Below, one piece after another: positions 20,781 to 31,776 of a DNA stretch of 33,461 bases. Position 1 is the first letter of the stretch. Every line of letters begins with the position of its first letter. Both the position numbers and the translations under genes were made by a program. The notes beneath the pieces are model-generated. The model ran no database searches, had not been told where the DNA came from, and saw only the letters and a program-made list of their open reading frames with translations. The DNA is from Priapulus caudatus. Its lineage: Eukaryota > Priapulida > Priapulimorpha > Priapulimorphida > Priapulidae. The stretch lies in the NCBI RefSeq assembly GCF_000485595.1, contig NW_014577516.1:123756-157216 (forward strand), read 5' to 3'.

Positions 20781-23700
20781 GGAGAGTGCGAGCGACAGAG
20801 CGAGATAGAGAGAGCGAGCGAGAGAGTGAGTAGTAGCAGAAGAGAGAGTGAGTGGGAGCGAATGAGCGAGGAATAGCGAGCTAGCTAACGCGCGCGAGAG
20901 AAAGTGAGCGAGTGAGAGAGATGAGAGGAGAGAAGAAGAGAGAGTGAGCGGAGAGAGAGATTGAGAGGGAAGGCGGGGGAGAGGGTAGAGGGAGAGAGAC
21001 AGAGAGAGAGAGGGAGAGAGGGAGAGAGGGAGAGAGGGAGAGAGGGAGAGAGGGAGAGAGGGGGAGATAGAGATAGAGAGAATTGGGAGAGCATGTTATT
21101 TGTAGCCGCTTATAGTCTAAACGTGGTTTATTGGCCTAGTGTTTTTTGCGAAGTTACCAGACTATAACAACCCATATATACTGATTAGGTATCATTATCA
21201 TCTCTGCTCGAGGTTTTACGATCCCGTCTCATCCTTGCCAAGGTCAATTAAATGGCTCATGTATATTATTGTCACAATTATCATCACCCAGCCCGAAAGT
21301 GCATCCGGTGTAGATACATCTTTAGGTGCTTTAATCTCTGGTTTTCGCTCGTTTTTAGATGCAGCTGCACATTCTGGAGTTGATGTTCCAGCAGAATAAA
21401 TACCCGACGGCCGACCAGCGCAGCGGCATCGCCAACATCGCTGACCTGACCCTGCAGAAAGTCACCGTACGTACGCGCGTATGCGTAGTACGCCCGCTAC
21501 TTATTACGTTGCTACGATTTGACTTTGCGCAGATATAATCGTTATATATAATCGATGGCCAAAATAATAGTGTTTATTTTAAAGCAATTCCGCGCACGCA
21601 TTTATATATTGTAAAAACTACACGAAAATGACGAAGATTTATATATTTTTACATATTATTACGTACAATACAATTACATATAGGCTTCAGTTTGATTACA
21701 AAGATATATGGTAATATCTCTGTTAGGTATATTAATTAGTACCTTTGTGATTGCACGTAGGCCCTACCTACTATATCACATTTACCGCGCTGGAATTTAC
21801 TTTTTACAGTTGTGGTTCCAAAACAGCAGGCAGCGTCTGAGAAGAATCAAACTGAAGGGTGAAAAACGCAAGACGCGAAAGGTGAGTAAATATGTTTACA
21901 TCGCAGCCTAAGATGGGCGCACCACGCCCCCCCCCCCCGTGATCAAGCACGATGTATCACTACTGCAGTTTGCAGGTGGCGTGCAAGGAGCCAGACGAGT
22001 CACCGAGCGAACCAGCGCCACCTGTCGGGCTGCAGGAGAAGACACTAGGATCGCAGACGCCCCGGCACATTCTACCGGGAACACCGGCGCCACCTGGACA
22101 GCAGGGAATGACCGAGCAACCTCCCGCGACGCAAGCTGGTGACGTGAGTCCCCTGAGATACCTGCTGGAGCCGCTACCGATTATCAGCTACCCCGAGGAC
22201 GCCCTCCTGGCGACGTGCGAACCGCCGCCTTGCGTCTTACCGGTGCCGGCGCTGCTGCCGCGTATGCCGATCTATCTACACGTCGATAACTACTGTGTGA
22301 CGCCGGTGCCCTGCGTGCGACCGAGCAGCGGTAGCAACGCCACCGCTCACGCTCGCACACGCGCAACCGGCCGCACAGTACAGGGCGGCTGGCCGACGCA
22401 ATGGCCCGTGAGCGGTAACCATGGATACGGTCCGCAGCAGGCCGCCGTGCCGCCGGCGTGGACGTGGCAGGGTGGCGAACATGGCCGCTCGTCGGACCGT
22501 GGCGTCGACGAGAACAACAACGACGACGACGCCGACGTTACGTGTCATGGGATCAGCGTCTTTGGCGACGGCTTTTATCCCTACACGACGCCCTTGCCTT
22601 CAATCGCCGGCGATCCACAGCTAGGACTGCAGGCGCGTCGCCACGGCAACGACGTGCCTCAGACAGCGACGACGAGGGTGACTCACGAGAAATTACTCGC
22701 TGTTACCGACGCCAGCGAAGAATCCGCCCTGTATAGTGAGACACGTATAGAAGCTCAAGGTCTTGGCCATGGCATGACAGTTTCTAGCGTGTTTGGCGAC
22801 ACCGGCAGTGATACGTATCTGCCACCCGATGCGTGTGAAGGCACTGTCGTGAGTGCGACAGAGCACGATGTCGCCAGATCGTTATCTGTACAATACGGGG
22901 ACACTGACACGGCCGATCAAGATCATTTTTATGTCAGCGCTAAAAGACCCAGCCAGGGCGCGGAGAACAGCCATGAGTCGTCGCAGTTAACATGCATGGA
23001 CGACTATACCGCCTCCCCGAGTAACGATCCAGCGGTGGCAGCACCTCCCACGTGGATCACATATGGATCAGCGAACGCCTCCAAAAGCATGTGCGTTCCG
23101 TCTGAGACGCGTGATCTTTACGCCGGCGGTCAGCGTTGCCGTAGCAAAGTTGGGTTAGATGAACCCCTAGACATGCATTTCGAACAGAGGAGTGCGACGG
23201 ACGCTTGTATGAACTATAATTCTTCGTCTGCAGAGGCAGACCATGGCGCCATCTGGCAGGATCAAAACGCTAGTATTGTCGTGAACCATTACGGCAGGCA
23301 ACCGCACAGTTTTAATTACGGTGGAGATAGTGAATCAGTGCCTCAGTCGGGGCTTCAGCCATTAACAAATTCGCCCGATAAAGGTGGCGAAGACGTCGCC
23401 TATCATGATAGCAACACACAGACATACGTCTGCAACGATCCTGTGAACGTCTACCCGAATGCAGATGATCAAGGTGAAACAGGTTACAATTGTTTAGCTT
23501 GTTTAACTAGTAATAGCTTTTATCTACTAATATAGTTATTTTTGCTTATCATTGCTAACGTTTTGCATAGCAATATTTATTATACATGACTTTTTCATCT
23601 CTACTTGAATGCAGTCGCAAGCACCATGGACATGGCAACAAATATAAGCAGAGTTCAGAGAAGGGGGTCAATCCGCATGCATGTGCACACGAGTTACTTG

Positions 23701-25905
23701 TCTTTGGTTATGTTGCAGCCAGTACAGGAAGCTGCATCGCCGCAATGCAATGCGCTCACCATGCACTCTGGCCGAACCAATTCCACCAGCAGCCGTCACA
23801 GCTCAACACAGCCGCTGGAGAACATGCGTCCACAACAAGGTGGAACCTTCCACAAACTGGGTACTTGACTAGGAACCATTCGACGCCGACCGACTACGTG
23901 CCTAGACATTATTACGAGCAGCCATGGTTGTCAACTGGGTACCACAGAGAACAGACCGACGCGACAGTTATGTACCCCCCAGAAGCGACGAACCCATTAG
24001 TTAGGCACCAGCCAGAATGGACTGGCTCTATTGTTGGGTACGGAACAGAACAGCTTTTCCCCGCTCCTGTATACAATCAAACTCACCAGCCTAACTCACA
24101 ATATGGGTACTTCACAGAACAACCAGACATAGCTGGGGACCATACAAACGAGAGTCAGTTACAATTTGCGCCTCATCCGGAACAGGGTGAATTACTATTA
24201 GAGTCTCACCCAAAACAGAATGGTTCACCATTAGGGAGCCACCGAGAACAGCCTGGTTTATTATCAGAGTACCATAAAGAGCAGACCGCCTCACCATTGG
24301 GGTACTATCCAGAACAGATTGTTACACAACCAGGGTACCTCCAAGAACAGACATATGTACTACCAGGATATCACCAAGATCAGCTTAACACACCATCAGG
24401 GCATCACCAAGAACAAAGTGCCACACCATCAGGGTATCCCCAAGATCAGCCTGCGACACTATTAGGGTATCACCAAAAGCAGCCTGCCACACCATCAGGG
24501 TATCACCAAGAGCAGCCTGCCACACCATCAGGGTATCACCAAGAACAGCCTGCCACACCATCAGGGTATCACCAAGAACAGCCTGCCACACCATCAGGGT
24601 ATCACCAAGAACAACCTGCCACACCATCAGGGTATCACCAAGAACAGCCTGCCACACCATCAGGGTATCATGATCACCAAGAACAGCCTGCCACGCCAAC
24701 ACGGTATCGCCAAGAGCAGCCTGCCACACCATCAGGGTATTCACCCAGAGCACAGCGCTGCCACACCATCAGGGTATCATGATCACCAAGAACAGCCTGC
24801 CACACCATCAGGGTATCACCAAGAACAACCTGCCACACCATCAGGGTATCACCAAGAACAGCCTGCCACACCATCAGGGTATCACAAGAACGCCTGCCAC
24901 ACCATCAGGTGTATCACCAAGAACAGCCTGCCACACCATCAGGGTATCACCAGAACAACTGCCCACCATCAGGTATCACCAAGAACAACCTGCCACACCA
25001 TCAGGGTATCACCGAAGAAGCAGCCTGCCACACCATCAGGGTATCATGATCACCAAGAACAGCCTACCACACCATCAGGTTATCACCAAGATCAACCTGA
25101 CACACCATCAGGGTATCACCAAGAACAAAGTGCCTCACCATCTGGGTATCACCAAGAACAGCCTGCCACACCATCAGGATATCACCAAGAACAACCTGAC
25201 ACACCATCAGGGTATCACCAAGAACAGACTGCAATACACATCAAGGGTATCGCCCAAGAACAGCCTGCCACACCATCAGGGTATCACCAAGAGCAGCCTG
25301 CCACACCATCAGGGTATCACCAAGAACAGCCTGCCACACCATCAGGGTATCACCAAGAACAGCCTGCCACACCATCAGGGTATCACCAAGAACTACATGA
25401 CACACCATTAGGGTATCACCAAGAACAGACTAATACATCATTAGGGTACCAGAAAGAAGAGGCTGACTCACTACTAGGGTATGACCAAGAACAGTCTGCC
25501 ACACGATCAGGCGACCAACCAAAACATAATGATTCCCCATCAGGGTACCAACCAGCATATAATGGGTCACCGCCAGAGTACAACCGAGAACAGGATGACC
25601 TATACTTGGGTTATCAAAAAGAACAGATTGATTCACCAACAGAATATCACCCTGAAGAGACTAACACACCATCGGCGTACCAGCAAGATGAGCTTCATTC
25701 ACCAACAGGTAATCACACAAAACAGCCTGCCTTGCTTCCAAGTCAAAAAGAACAAACAGGCTACCAAAATGCACAGACTGCTACAATATTAGGGTGCCGC
25801 CAGACAGAGACTGAAACGCCACCAGTGTGCAACCCACAAGAGCCTGATTCAATCGTTGGGAGCCATGGCCCTACAAGAGACAAATATGGCATAACGTCTA
25901 AATGA
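18788..25905 (+). CDS. Divergent homeodomain protein (PRD-like) with long N- and C-terminal repeat regions
   Basis: Six coding exons: 18788-19808, 20439-20512, 21359-21466, 21810-21881, 21976-23473 (or to 23482) and 23719-25905. Phases 1, 0, 0, 0, 1 agree throughout and donors (GTGAGT, GTGAGT, GTACGT, GTGAGT, GTGAAA) are acceptable to strong. Exon 1 is Ser/Thr/Pro-rich. Exons 2-4 encode a complete 60-residue homeodomain with L16, F20, Y25, R31, W48, F49, Q50, N51 and R53. Exon 5 (about 500 residues) is Pro/Asp/Ser-rich and unrecognised. Exon 6 is made of 11-residue GYHQEQPATPS-like repeats. The second homeobox intron falls between residues 46 and 47, a position used by PRD-class genes; no paired domain is seen. 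The protein should bind DNA in the nucleus. The frame of exon 6 shifts by +1 near 24738-24770, so the repeat region is broken as written; clustered small indels suggest sequence error. About 1650 residues if intact. No orthologue is recognised. Confidence 0.82.
18896..19378 (+). repeat. Degenerate 60-bp coding repeat (20-residue S-P-D/E units)
   Basis: In exon 1 of the homeobox gene about eight units of 20-21 residues begin SPDDTH, SPVLTK, SPEITH, SPDVTN, SPDVRQ, SPELIQ, SSKRRH and SSDLAH. Only the start of the unit and the Ser/Thr/Pro content are kept, so this is an old repeat. The register is clear in protein but hard to see in DNA. Confidence 0.7.
20483..21851 (+). other. Homeobox (split by two introns)
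   Basis: Homeodomain residues 1-10 are at 20483-20512, residues 11-46 at 21359-21466 and residues 47-60 at 21810-21851. Helix 1 holds QLHILELMF, helix 2 QRSGIANIA and helix 3 TLWFQNSRQRLRR. Residue 50 is Gln; residue 52 is Ser where Arg is usual. Using the acceptor TTTTTAG before ATGCAG, rather than the GCAG four bases further, restores Q12-L13 and the normal length of 60. Confidence 0.88.
20541..21090. repeat. Long (GA)n-rich polypurine tract
   Basis: About 550 bases with very few pyrimidines on the + strand, including a pure AG run at 20728-20776 and a 9-10 base GGGAGAGA unit at about 21009-21066. It fills the intron between homeodomain residues 10 and 11. Glu/Arg/Gly-rich frames through it are shadows. 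Confidence 0.95.
23940..25850 (+). repeat. 33-bp coding minisatellite (GYHQEQPATPS repeat)
   Basis: About 55-60 units of 11 residues. The flanks, about 23940-24400 and 25420-25850, hold diverged units (for example GYYPEQIVTQP), and the middle, 24470-25400, nearly identical ones. A variant with two extra residues (GYHDHQEQ) occurs at about 24667, 24777 and 25047, showing duplication of blocks larger than one unit. Small indels cluster at 24738-25030 and near 25235. Confidence 0.93.
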
Positions 25906-28071
25906 GACGTAGAATGCGATGGACGCGGCGGATCTGGGATTTATTCCTGTGCTATTCCTAGTGAGGGGTCCCCTGATAGGACTGGGGCCCATTGTCAGCG
26001 AAATATTCACTGAAAAAAAATTAACACTATTAGTTAGCTGGCTACTCGCTGAGCTAATTGCTAATGAAGACAAAAGGTCGCAGGAAGGTGAACGATTGAT
26101 CAGACGAGAGAATGAGTCTCATGTAGCAGCAGCGGCTTACCGAAAGTAATAACATAGCTCACTTTTATACTAAATATTTAGTTACGAGATTGTTTTCATA
26201 TGGTTAACAAAGACTAATGTCGATAATTTGTGTGTATATCAACGTACCATGACGACGTCTAGATTCGAAGAAGGATGTTCAGAGCTAACTTTGTTGTTGT
26301 CACCAGTGCAATCTATTATTATTTTATGTTGTAATTTCAGTTGAATTGATTTTATAGAAAATTGTTATGAAAAAGTATTGAAAACCGCATTTTTGTTTGG
26401 TTGTGAGTCTCAGGAAGTATAGTCAGTAAGAATAGGAAAGTTTCTTCTATTCAAACAATCATAACCCTATACGCGCAGAATATTTTTACCGTGGCATAGT
26501 GCGTATATATAGCGGTTGCCATAATCTTAAAATTACTTACAAATGCGTTTGCCTTGTTTCGTAAACATATTGCGCCTGTATATGTACTTTGACTTTTGGT
26601 CTTATTAATATTTTCATAAAACTCAACACTTCTTCAACTATTCACTTCTTCATATATGTTAGAACACATCTTGATTGTATTATATCTACTGACGGGAGAG
26701 TAGACGGAATGAAACCGGCTACAGATGTTTCATGAAGTCACACATGCTGCCACTGCAAGCATATACCTTATTGACATCGAATCAACAAAGAAGGAACGTA
26801 CTCGAAGAAAGACATTAGGCTTTCGGTTGGTGATGCGGACAGCTAGGGGACATATAGTTTTACGGACATACGACAGTGTGAGTCACATCAAACTGTTTCA
26901 GTTAATGACCTGAACTATAAGTCTTCTGTTTTAACAATATTTATTGCAACGTTGTTATTTGACAGTATGCACAACATACACAATTACGTGATATCTTCTA
27001 TAATTTTCGTACAATCTTCTCTCTGAAAAACAACCGTGATCCTTGTTTAATTAAGAAACAACAGAGTAAAACAGCTCCACAACGAGAAAAAAGCTTGGTA
27101 CATGATTCCAATATTGTGATATGCCAATATTAAATAAATCAGTGAGAGATAAATACATTCAAGCACAAAACGTAATGTGAGAAACTGATTCTCTATAATA
27201 AGTGGACAGCGTTTGTAAAGCAATATGTATGTAGGCCCATACCTGTGCTTGCAGTTATTTACAAGCAGAATATATATACCCCGATTCATATCACAGTGTT
27301 AGAACACAGTCAAGGACAAGCTACATTCTTTAAAGTACAACACCACCCTCATTTGTACATACACTACGTGCTTCTAATCACCGTCTTTTTCTTCCTGTCT
27401 ATTCCACTTCGAACATTGAAACGTCAAAAATGCTAAAAGATGGTTCTATTAATGCATGTATATTTTGGCAGTGATCGAGACGATCGGAAATTCTACAGAT
27501 CAGCATAGCTCCCCGCCATGAGAATACTATAACCAGTATACCCCTAAGAAAACTGCACCCTCACCTCCTATAACCAGTTGAATTGGCAGTAGATCAACAC
27601 TTAACTGACATTTAAAAGATGACACCACACACAACTGGTGAGCTTCATTTCAGTTTTTCACTCTGTCATCGCTGGTAAACAGTAGCAGCCGCACTGAAAC
27701 TTATTAATTAAATTTGGTCGGAAAAACATGGAATGTTAAAAGTTTGCTGCAACACAGACAGAGCTATAGGTTGTACAAACCAAAACTAGCATACTGTGTA
27801 TATAACATGTCATGTGCACAACTAATATATTATGTAGCAATGACAACAAAGAAGCCAAGCAGCCCAATAACGGTGCAATATTCGCCCTCTTACTACTTTA
27901 CGTTTAGCTGCATATATTGCATATATTCGACATCTATATACGAGAGAATGCTGACATATATTTAGAGAGTCTCCACGTGTGGAGGTACACATATACCATT
28001 TTCATTTATAATAAAAGGGACTTTCAGTGCATCCTTAATAAGCCGTGTATGCAAGATCTTGACGTTGAAAT
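25906..28071. other. Intergenic region between convergent genes, no supported gene
   Basis: An AT-rich stretch between the 3' ends of the homeobox gene and aftiphilin. A 76-residue open frame at 25919-26149 starts just after the homeobox stop; it may be 3' UTR or a decayed element and is not recognised. No clear poly(A) signal was found close to either stop. Confidence 0.5.
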
Positions 28072-31000
28072 TTAAATATTCCCATTCTTAACGGGGAACA
28101 TTAACACCTTTGAGCGCATGAAGGAAAGATTTGGCAGACCGTCCAATATGGCACTAGCCTCTGGGCTGAGATTGGATCGCTCAGATTTTCTCGTGTTGGC
28201 AGTAAGTGTGGGAGTACTACCTGCAAGAAGCTGTTGCAGGGGTTGACCAGCCAACATGCCAGTGCTGCCCTCTTTTAGCATTTGATCTTCTAGACCTATA
28301 ACTATGCCTATAACACAGAGAAAAAGTCGTAATCGGACACTCTCCTTGTGATTGACTAATAATAATCGAGACTACTAAAACCTATGCTATATCATTAAAT
28401 CTTTACAACTTTTTAAGATTCTGAAATACTACAGACTTTTGGAAGAATAAACATATTAGTTTAGGAGATACACAAACAAGTGCCACTGATTTCTTGAAAC
28501 GAAAATGAAGATAAAAAGTTTTACTGTCACAAAAGCACATCTTACCTTTCTTACTGCCCGAGGATGAGGAAAACTCTGCTTCTCTTGCAAAGAAGCTGAG
28601 ATCAAGGAGGTTAGAATCGACAGTGCTGGAGAGAGGATTGGTGAGTCCACTCGAACCCCAGTCAAACTCCACTGCTGGGATACACTCCTGTCACGAATGT
28701 GTAACAATAGAGGAATAATTATAATCACCACGGGCTACAAACTACTGACTAGGCACCTACCAACAACCCTGCTGTTTACGGTTGCCTATAGGCAACCGAA
28801 CTTCATCACTCACACAGAGTAACCTAACAGAAAAATTGAGAACTTTGGGGGTTTATGCATTTCAAATTGCGTTGGGGTTGATCATCCCAAAGTGTGTGTT
28901 GGTTCCTTATAGTAATTCAGTGAAAGTCGGCAACCCGCACATGGGTCGAAATCCCAAGGGGCCCGCATGCGCTAGCCCGATGCCCGTATTTTAAGGCTTG
29001 GGCCTGAGATTTCTAATGCTAGCAAGCCCGGCGGCCTGTAGAAAATCCAACCCCAGCATGCAAACAGGGATAACATGTTACCACCGTATCATTCACTAGT
29101 AGTCACTAACTATGTTCTTTGTATTACTGTAAATAAACCATTGTAAAAATGTCAAATTTCAGTCTTTTATTTTTTTTAAATGCTGCGGTATCCGGGGAAT
29201 GATGCGGGCCTGTCATTTGCCTGGCAGGCTTGTAAAATCCCTTACCTACAGGCCCGGCTGGCCTGTAAGTTTTCAAACCAATTTCTACCCCTGCCGCACC
29301 ATAGTAGCAACATGCTGTACCTGGGCAGAGGGTTTCGTGACCGGTGGAGGCTCACATCGTGGATCAGAAGGCTTCATAGGTTCCAGCAAGCCGATGCCTG
29401 TCGCAAATAATGGCACAAGAGGCTTCTTCGGTATCTAGAAATACAGTCGACAATCTCATCGTCAATCATATATGAGGCAAGATTTGCACACAAATATAAT
29501 GTAAATATAACCTGTAAAGTTTCTTTGTTATGTACTCCTGATATCAATATACAAAGATGCTTTACATTACTTACAATATTCCTGGTATCAATTCTAAGAG
29601 ATTTCAACAAGTTCCTGTTGTTGCCAGATTCCAGCCACTGGTAAGAAAGGGCAGCTGTGCCATCAGTCTTCTGCACCTGACTCCAGATGGCAGCACTAAG
29701 CAAAAGTATAGTTTCTGACATTATTTCTAGTTTTAAATGAAAACCATTACAGTTTACACATAATTAACAGAGCTCGTTACCACAGCTTTACTAAAGTTAC
29801 ATATGCTATTGTGGTCATTAATTTTATTCAAGGACATGAAAACTATGATAAAGCAGTGTGCTTGTCAACAGTGTCTGTGGCTATCTATCAATACTGCAGT
29901 CATTAAGATACTAAATCTCATTTATCTAGTACGACTCCATACCCAGGCAGATCACTTGCTGGCTTATCTGTTGCATCACAAACAACACATTGCTGAAGTC
30001 TCAGAGGTTCAAGGTCAGCTTCTGGGATATCAAGGTCATTAGCCACTAGGAAAAGTCCCTCGATTACCTTTTCAAGGTGCTGTTGTAAATCCTGTAGTGG
30101 CATAACACAACAAAGAGTTAAATTACATAAAGATAGACAAATAAATATGCTAAAAAATCATGCAATTTACCAATAGATTAGGAGTTAAATTCGTTATAAA
30201 ACCTCCATAAAATCCCTAGAGATAAGCATACAAGGATCATAAAAGTAAACAATATCAAGGAAATTTTTTTTTATTAAGGGGTCCTTGTTTAGAAACAGGT
30301 CAGGTTTTTATAAATGGGCAGAGAGATCTCAGAAAAAAATACATAGTAAATATTGCATTATTAGTGATTTTAATTTAATTGATACGACATATATATCAAA
30401 GATTAATGTCGGGACATAAAATTAGTTTTATTACCTATGACTTTGGAGTTCAACAATTCAGCACAAATCATAACATACCTATAATAATTTTACAATGAAT
30501 TTTATTAGGGCAAATACGAAAGCCACACACCCTCGCATGTTTGCTAGAAATTAGTGTACTAGTACTATCAAGAGTAAGATAATGTAGGTCCTGGTACTAT
30601 TACAGACTTTCTATGTACACCTGCAATAAACACCACCTTTTGATGCACCCAGCATCATCTTACCTCACCAATGGTAACCTCTGCAACTTTAAGAGTTGAT
30701 TCCACTGAAGCCACTACATCATCTATGGTAACAACAGGTGCAGAGCTTTCTTGAAATTCTGCAAAATCATCATCGTCGTCGTCACGGTAACAACCAAGAG
30801 GCTCTGTCGAGATCACCGCCTCACTCGCTCCACCTGGTATTGTCTCAGTCTCACCTTGAGACGTCAAATCCCTGAGAATCCCATGCGTCGTCTCGGGATT
30901 ACAAGGAGTTCCTATTTCGGAGTCATGTTTAGCTGTTGTCTCAGGGTCCGATTGAGCTGTCGTCACAAAGTCACACTGACCTGCCGACTCAATTGATGGC

Positions 31001-31776
31001 ACACCCCCAAAAGCAGAGAAATCGGCAAAGTCACCGTTGTCAACAACGGCATCAGGTTGCCAATCCGCTGCATCAGATGTTGTGGGCTTTGGAAGAGAAC
31101 CGTTCTTTCCAAAAGCAGCAAAGTCGCCATAGTCATCACCGTTGCTGTCGTCATAGCAACCTTCACACTGCGAGTCGGCAACACTACTCTGCAAGGTCGG
31201 CTGGTCAAAGTCACCCCCTGGCTGCTCGGTGGTGACCTCTGCTGTGCGCTCTGTTAGCGCTGAAGCATAGACACTACCGACTTCTGTTGGCTCAATGGTT
31301 ACAGCTTCTGCTGCATCCTGTAAGGCACTATTGTCGACGAAACACGAGGCATCTGGTAATGAGAGGCTGAAATCGGGCTCTTCGGCCACAGCAGCTTGAG
31401 ATGACTGTGGCCCGTCACCACCTTCCTCCCCCAACGTACTGGTCTGACGTTCATAATCCGGCACGGTCGCCTGAATTTCATCACCAACGTTGGCAACACT
31501 GGCACCACCACCTGCGTCTGTGTCGTGTGGAGCGCTCGCTACCCAGTCCGCAAAGTCATCGTCACCGGTATCCTCTGCAAACTGGATCTTCGTGGCATCT
31601 GGGGGTAGTTGTGTTGTGGCACCAGGGATTGATGTGGATGGATGACCCGGCATTCGCACGGGGGAGTCTGGTGCTCCGGTGAACGCTTCAAAGTCATCAT
31701 CATCCTCCCAGCTATGCTGTGTACAACTGTCCAAGGGAGGCGGACTTGACGGAAGTACTGGAATGATGTTGGACAT
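28072..31776 (-). CDS. AFTPH: Aftiphilin, clathrin and AP-1 accessory protein
   Basis: Six coding exons on the minus strand: 31776-30664, 30091-29943, 29695-29575, 29434-29321, 28687-28546 and 28307-28072 (the last could start at 28295), about 624 residues with phases 0, 2, 0, 0, 1 consistent. Aftiphilin acts at the trans-Golgi network and endosomes in clathrin-coated vesicle traffic, with AP-1. The start at the second possible site gives MSNIIPVLPSSPPPLDS, like the vertebrate N-terminus. The large first exon carries acidic-Phe motifs (DDDFEAF, DDDFADW, YGDFAAF, GDFADFSAF, DDDFAEF) of the kind that bind adaptor ear domains. Later exons contain TAALSYQW, IDTRNI, FDWGSSGLTNPL, the clathrin-box-like LLDLSFF, and near the end LPNLSFMRSKVLMFP, all in the family's order. 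It is shorter than vertebrate aftiphilin (about 930 residues), mainly in the middle. Confidence 0.92.
28779..28798. repeat. Perfect 20-bp palindrome
   Basis: CGGTTGCCTA followed directly by its reverse complement, in the intron of aftiphilin between the exons ending at 29321 and starting at 28687. The same intron has GC-rich GGCCTG/GCCCGG-type sequence at about 28925-29280 that may be another repeat. Confidence 0.8.

Noticed and set aside
21365-21466. Alternative acceptor GCAG for the third homeobox exon
   Set aside because: It is also in phase but removes Met-Gln, making the homeodomain two residues short and losing the usual Q12; the acceptor at 21358 has a better pyrimidine tract.
25919-26149. 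76-residue ATG-started open frame just after the homeobox stop
   Set aside because: It has plausible length and some hydrophobic stretches, but no recognised domain; it may be part of the 3' UTR or a decayed element.
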